Shown piece after piece: positions 62,912-64,000 of a DNA stretch of 64,000 nucleotides. Each line of letters begins with the position of its first letter. Within the stretch, counting starts at the first letter, position 1. This DNA comes from Bacteroidota bacterium (lineage in GTDB: Bacteria; Bacteroidota; Ignavibacteria; UBA10030; UBA8401). The stretch is from positions 1 through 64,000 of the forward strand of contig JAUXTU010000052.1 in the NCBI GenBank assembly GCA_030679145.1, read 5' to 3'. The position numbers were made by a program, and so were the translations under genes. The notes under the pieces were generated by a model. That model was not told the origin of the DNA. It worked only from the letters and a program-made list of their open reading frames with translations, and did not search any database.

Positions 62912-64000
62912 TTATCCGAAAATTTCTTGTTGAAAGCGGTTTACAAGAGCTGTTGCTTCATCTTTTGTTTTTGCTTCGGCAATAATTCTAATGATTGGTT
63001 CCGTATTTGATTTTCGTAAATGAACCCACGATGTTGGGAAATCGATCTTCAGTCCGTCGTCAAAATTTGTTTTTTCGGATTTCGAATATTTTTCATATAA
63101 TCGTTGAAGAATTTCATCCGGTTTTAATGAACCGAGTTCGATCTTATTTTTCACGATCTCATATTGCGGCAAACTCGCTTTTAGTGCAGACGCTTTTCCC
63201 CCAAAATTCGTGAGCAGTTGAAGGAATAATCCGATCCCAACAATTGCATCACGTCCCAGATGAACTTCCGGCAAAATTACGCCGCCGCTACCTTCGCCAC
63301 CGATGACGGAATTTAGTTGTTTCATTGCTGATGCGACATTGATCTCACCAACCGCAGTTCGATGGACGGTTGCTCTGTATTCTGCAGCAACATCTTCCAC
63401 CGCTCTGGTAGTTGAGAGGTTAACGACGACTGAATGATTTGTTCTACCCAGTTGTTTTTCTGCTTCCAGAATAAATTTCGTTGACGAAACGATCGTGTAT
63501 TCTTCTACAAATGGTTTGCCTTCTTCAGTGATTAGTACCAAACGGTCAACATCAGGATCAACTGCGATTCCAAGATCAGCTTTTTCCTTCTGCACCCGTT
63601 CGCAAAGTTCGGTCAAGTTTTCGGGGATTGGTTCAGGAGTATGTGAAAACACTCCATTTACTTCGCAGTTCATTTCAATCACTTCGCAGCCGAGTCTGCG
63701 TAATAATGTTGGGACGATTACTCCGCCTGCGGTATTCACACAATCCAGAACAATTTTGAATTTCCGTTTTGCAATCTGTGTTCTGTTGATGCTAGGAAGT
63801 GTTAAAATAGCTTTGATGTGCTCATTGATGAATTCCGGATCTCTCGTTAATTTTCCTTGTTTATTCCACGGTTTATAAGAAAATTTTCCACGATCTGCAA
63901 TTGACCAGAATTTTTTGTTCTCTTCGCTGTTCAGAAACATTCCCGAGGATCCCATGAACTTTAGTCCATTCCAAATCATCGGATTGTGACTGGCGGTGAT
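62912..64000 (-). CDS. alpha-D-phosphohexomutase (phosphoglucosamine mutase-like), 5' end beyond the window
   Basis: The frame is open to base 64000 and the last codons read ITASHNPMIW, which is the catalytic phosphoserine loop (TASHNP), so the true start lies outside and the ORF-track Met at 63979 is internal. About 362 residues remain, with the metal loop VDPDVDRLVLI, the sugar loop GGEGSGGVILPEVHLGRDA and the phosphate-binding RKSNTEPIIRI. The GGEGSGG loop is nearest to GlmM-type enzymes (glucosamine 6-phosphate to 1-phosphate), but phosphomannomutase activity cannot be excluded. Confidence 0.85.
   Translation of the reverse strand: MTASHNPMIWNGLKFMGSSGMFLNSEENKKFWSIADRGKFSYKPWNKQGKLTRDPEFINEHIKAILTLPSINRTQIAKRKFKIVLDCVNTAGGVIVPTLLRRLGCEVIEMNCEVNGVFSHTPEPIPENLTELCERVQKEKADLGIAVDPDVDRLVLITEEGKPFVEEYTIVSSTKFILEAEKQLGRTNHSVVVNLSTTRAVEDVAAEYRATVHRTAVGEINVASAMKQLNSVIGGEGSGGVILPEVHLGRDAIVGIGLFLQLLTNFGGKASALKASLPQYEIVKNKIELGSLKPDEILQRLYEKYSKSEKTNFDDGLKIDFPTSWVHLRKSNTEPIIRIIAEAKTKDEATALVNRFQQEIFG

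Noticed and set aside
1-64000. tRNA, rRNA or CRISPR arrays
   Set aside because: Intergenic stretches were scanned by eye for T-arm GTTCGA patterns, rRNA-like blocks and regularly spaced direct repeats; none was found.
1-64000. Sigma-54 promoters related to the local rpoN gene
   Set aside because: No TGGCAC-N5-TTGC match was seen in non-coding DNA; the only TGGCAC-like stretches noticed are within genes or lack the second half.

Overview
The window is a chromosomal segment of a moderately AT-rich Gram-negative bacterium. Lipid A genes (lpxB, lpxK, a DUF374 acyltransferase), a TonB protein, a predicted outer-membrane barrel and Cys-anchored lipoproteins show an outer membrane. Family content (GH3/beta-lactamase fusion, GxxExxY protein, DUF3109, DUF3467, KamA, AmpG-like MFS, RpoN) together with Shine-Dalgarno sequences in front of many genes suggests the FCB superphylum, most likely an Ignavibacteria/Chlorobi-like lineage. 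This placement is inference; there is no rRNA or other phylogenetic anchor here. No tRNA, rRNA or CRISPR array was seen.

Layout. 1-7056: a peptidoglycan-turnover group (truncated SpoIID/LytB protein, AmpG-like transporter, BadF-type amino-sugar kinase, GH3 hexosaminidase fused to a serine beta-lactamase-like domain), interrupted by a GxxExxY cassette and a small PD-(D/E)XK-like gene. 7359-10172: pruA-type dehydrogenase and sucC. 10178-11327: a toxin-antitoxin islet (HEPN/MNT pair, then an intact antitoxin next to a broken RelE toxin). 11334-16387: gatB, tpiA and a GH2-like protein that lacks both catalytic glutamates and carries a membrane domain. 16404-28530: a long + strand run with smc, a HAD phosphatase, an ICMT-like methyltransferase, lpxB, DUF374, lpxK, a class I amidotransferase, queA, an APC permease and ispD. 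28722-30426: plsY and gpsA (phospholipid synthesis). 30427-31025: a repeat-rich gap with a long hairpin and a terminator. 31026-34835: a very AT-rich single-chain restriction-modification-specificity protein. 34924-38806: TonB and a vWA protein facing an ECF sigma/anti-sigma pair. 38803-40989: recG. 41301-45336: two tandem ATP-grasp ligases, a GNAT acetyltransferase and a lysine 2,3-aminomutase family protein, the best candidate here for an undescribed pathway. 45443-51433: small membrane/sensor genes, dnaG and a DUF3095 cyclase-like protein. 51592-53431 (- strand): icd and a HIT protein. 53580-59644: a TPR lipoprotein, DUF3467, a large repeat-containing lipoprotein and an outer-membrane barrel. 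59709-64000 (- strand): rpoN, DUF3109, dprA and a truncated alpha-D-phosphohexomutase.

Intergenic DNA is rich in small inverted-repeat elements. One family (copies near 4028, 7067, 30427 and 43991) has terminal inverted repeats around paired GTCATT..GAATCT-type hairpins. One copy lies inside the 5' end of the hexosaminidase ORF and supplies its present N-terminus. A second family, GCAAAGACGCGAAG-like, flanks the GxxExxY gene and also occurs without a gene after gatB.
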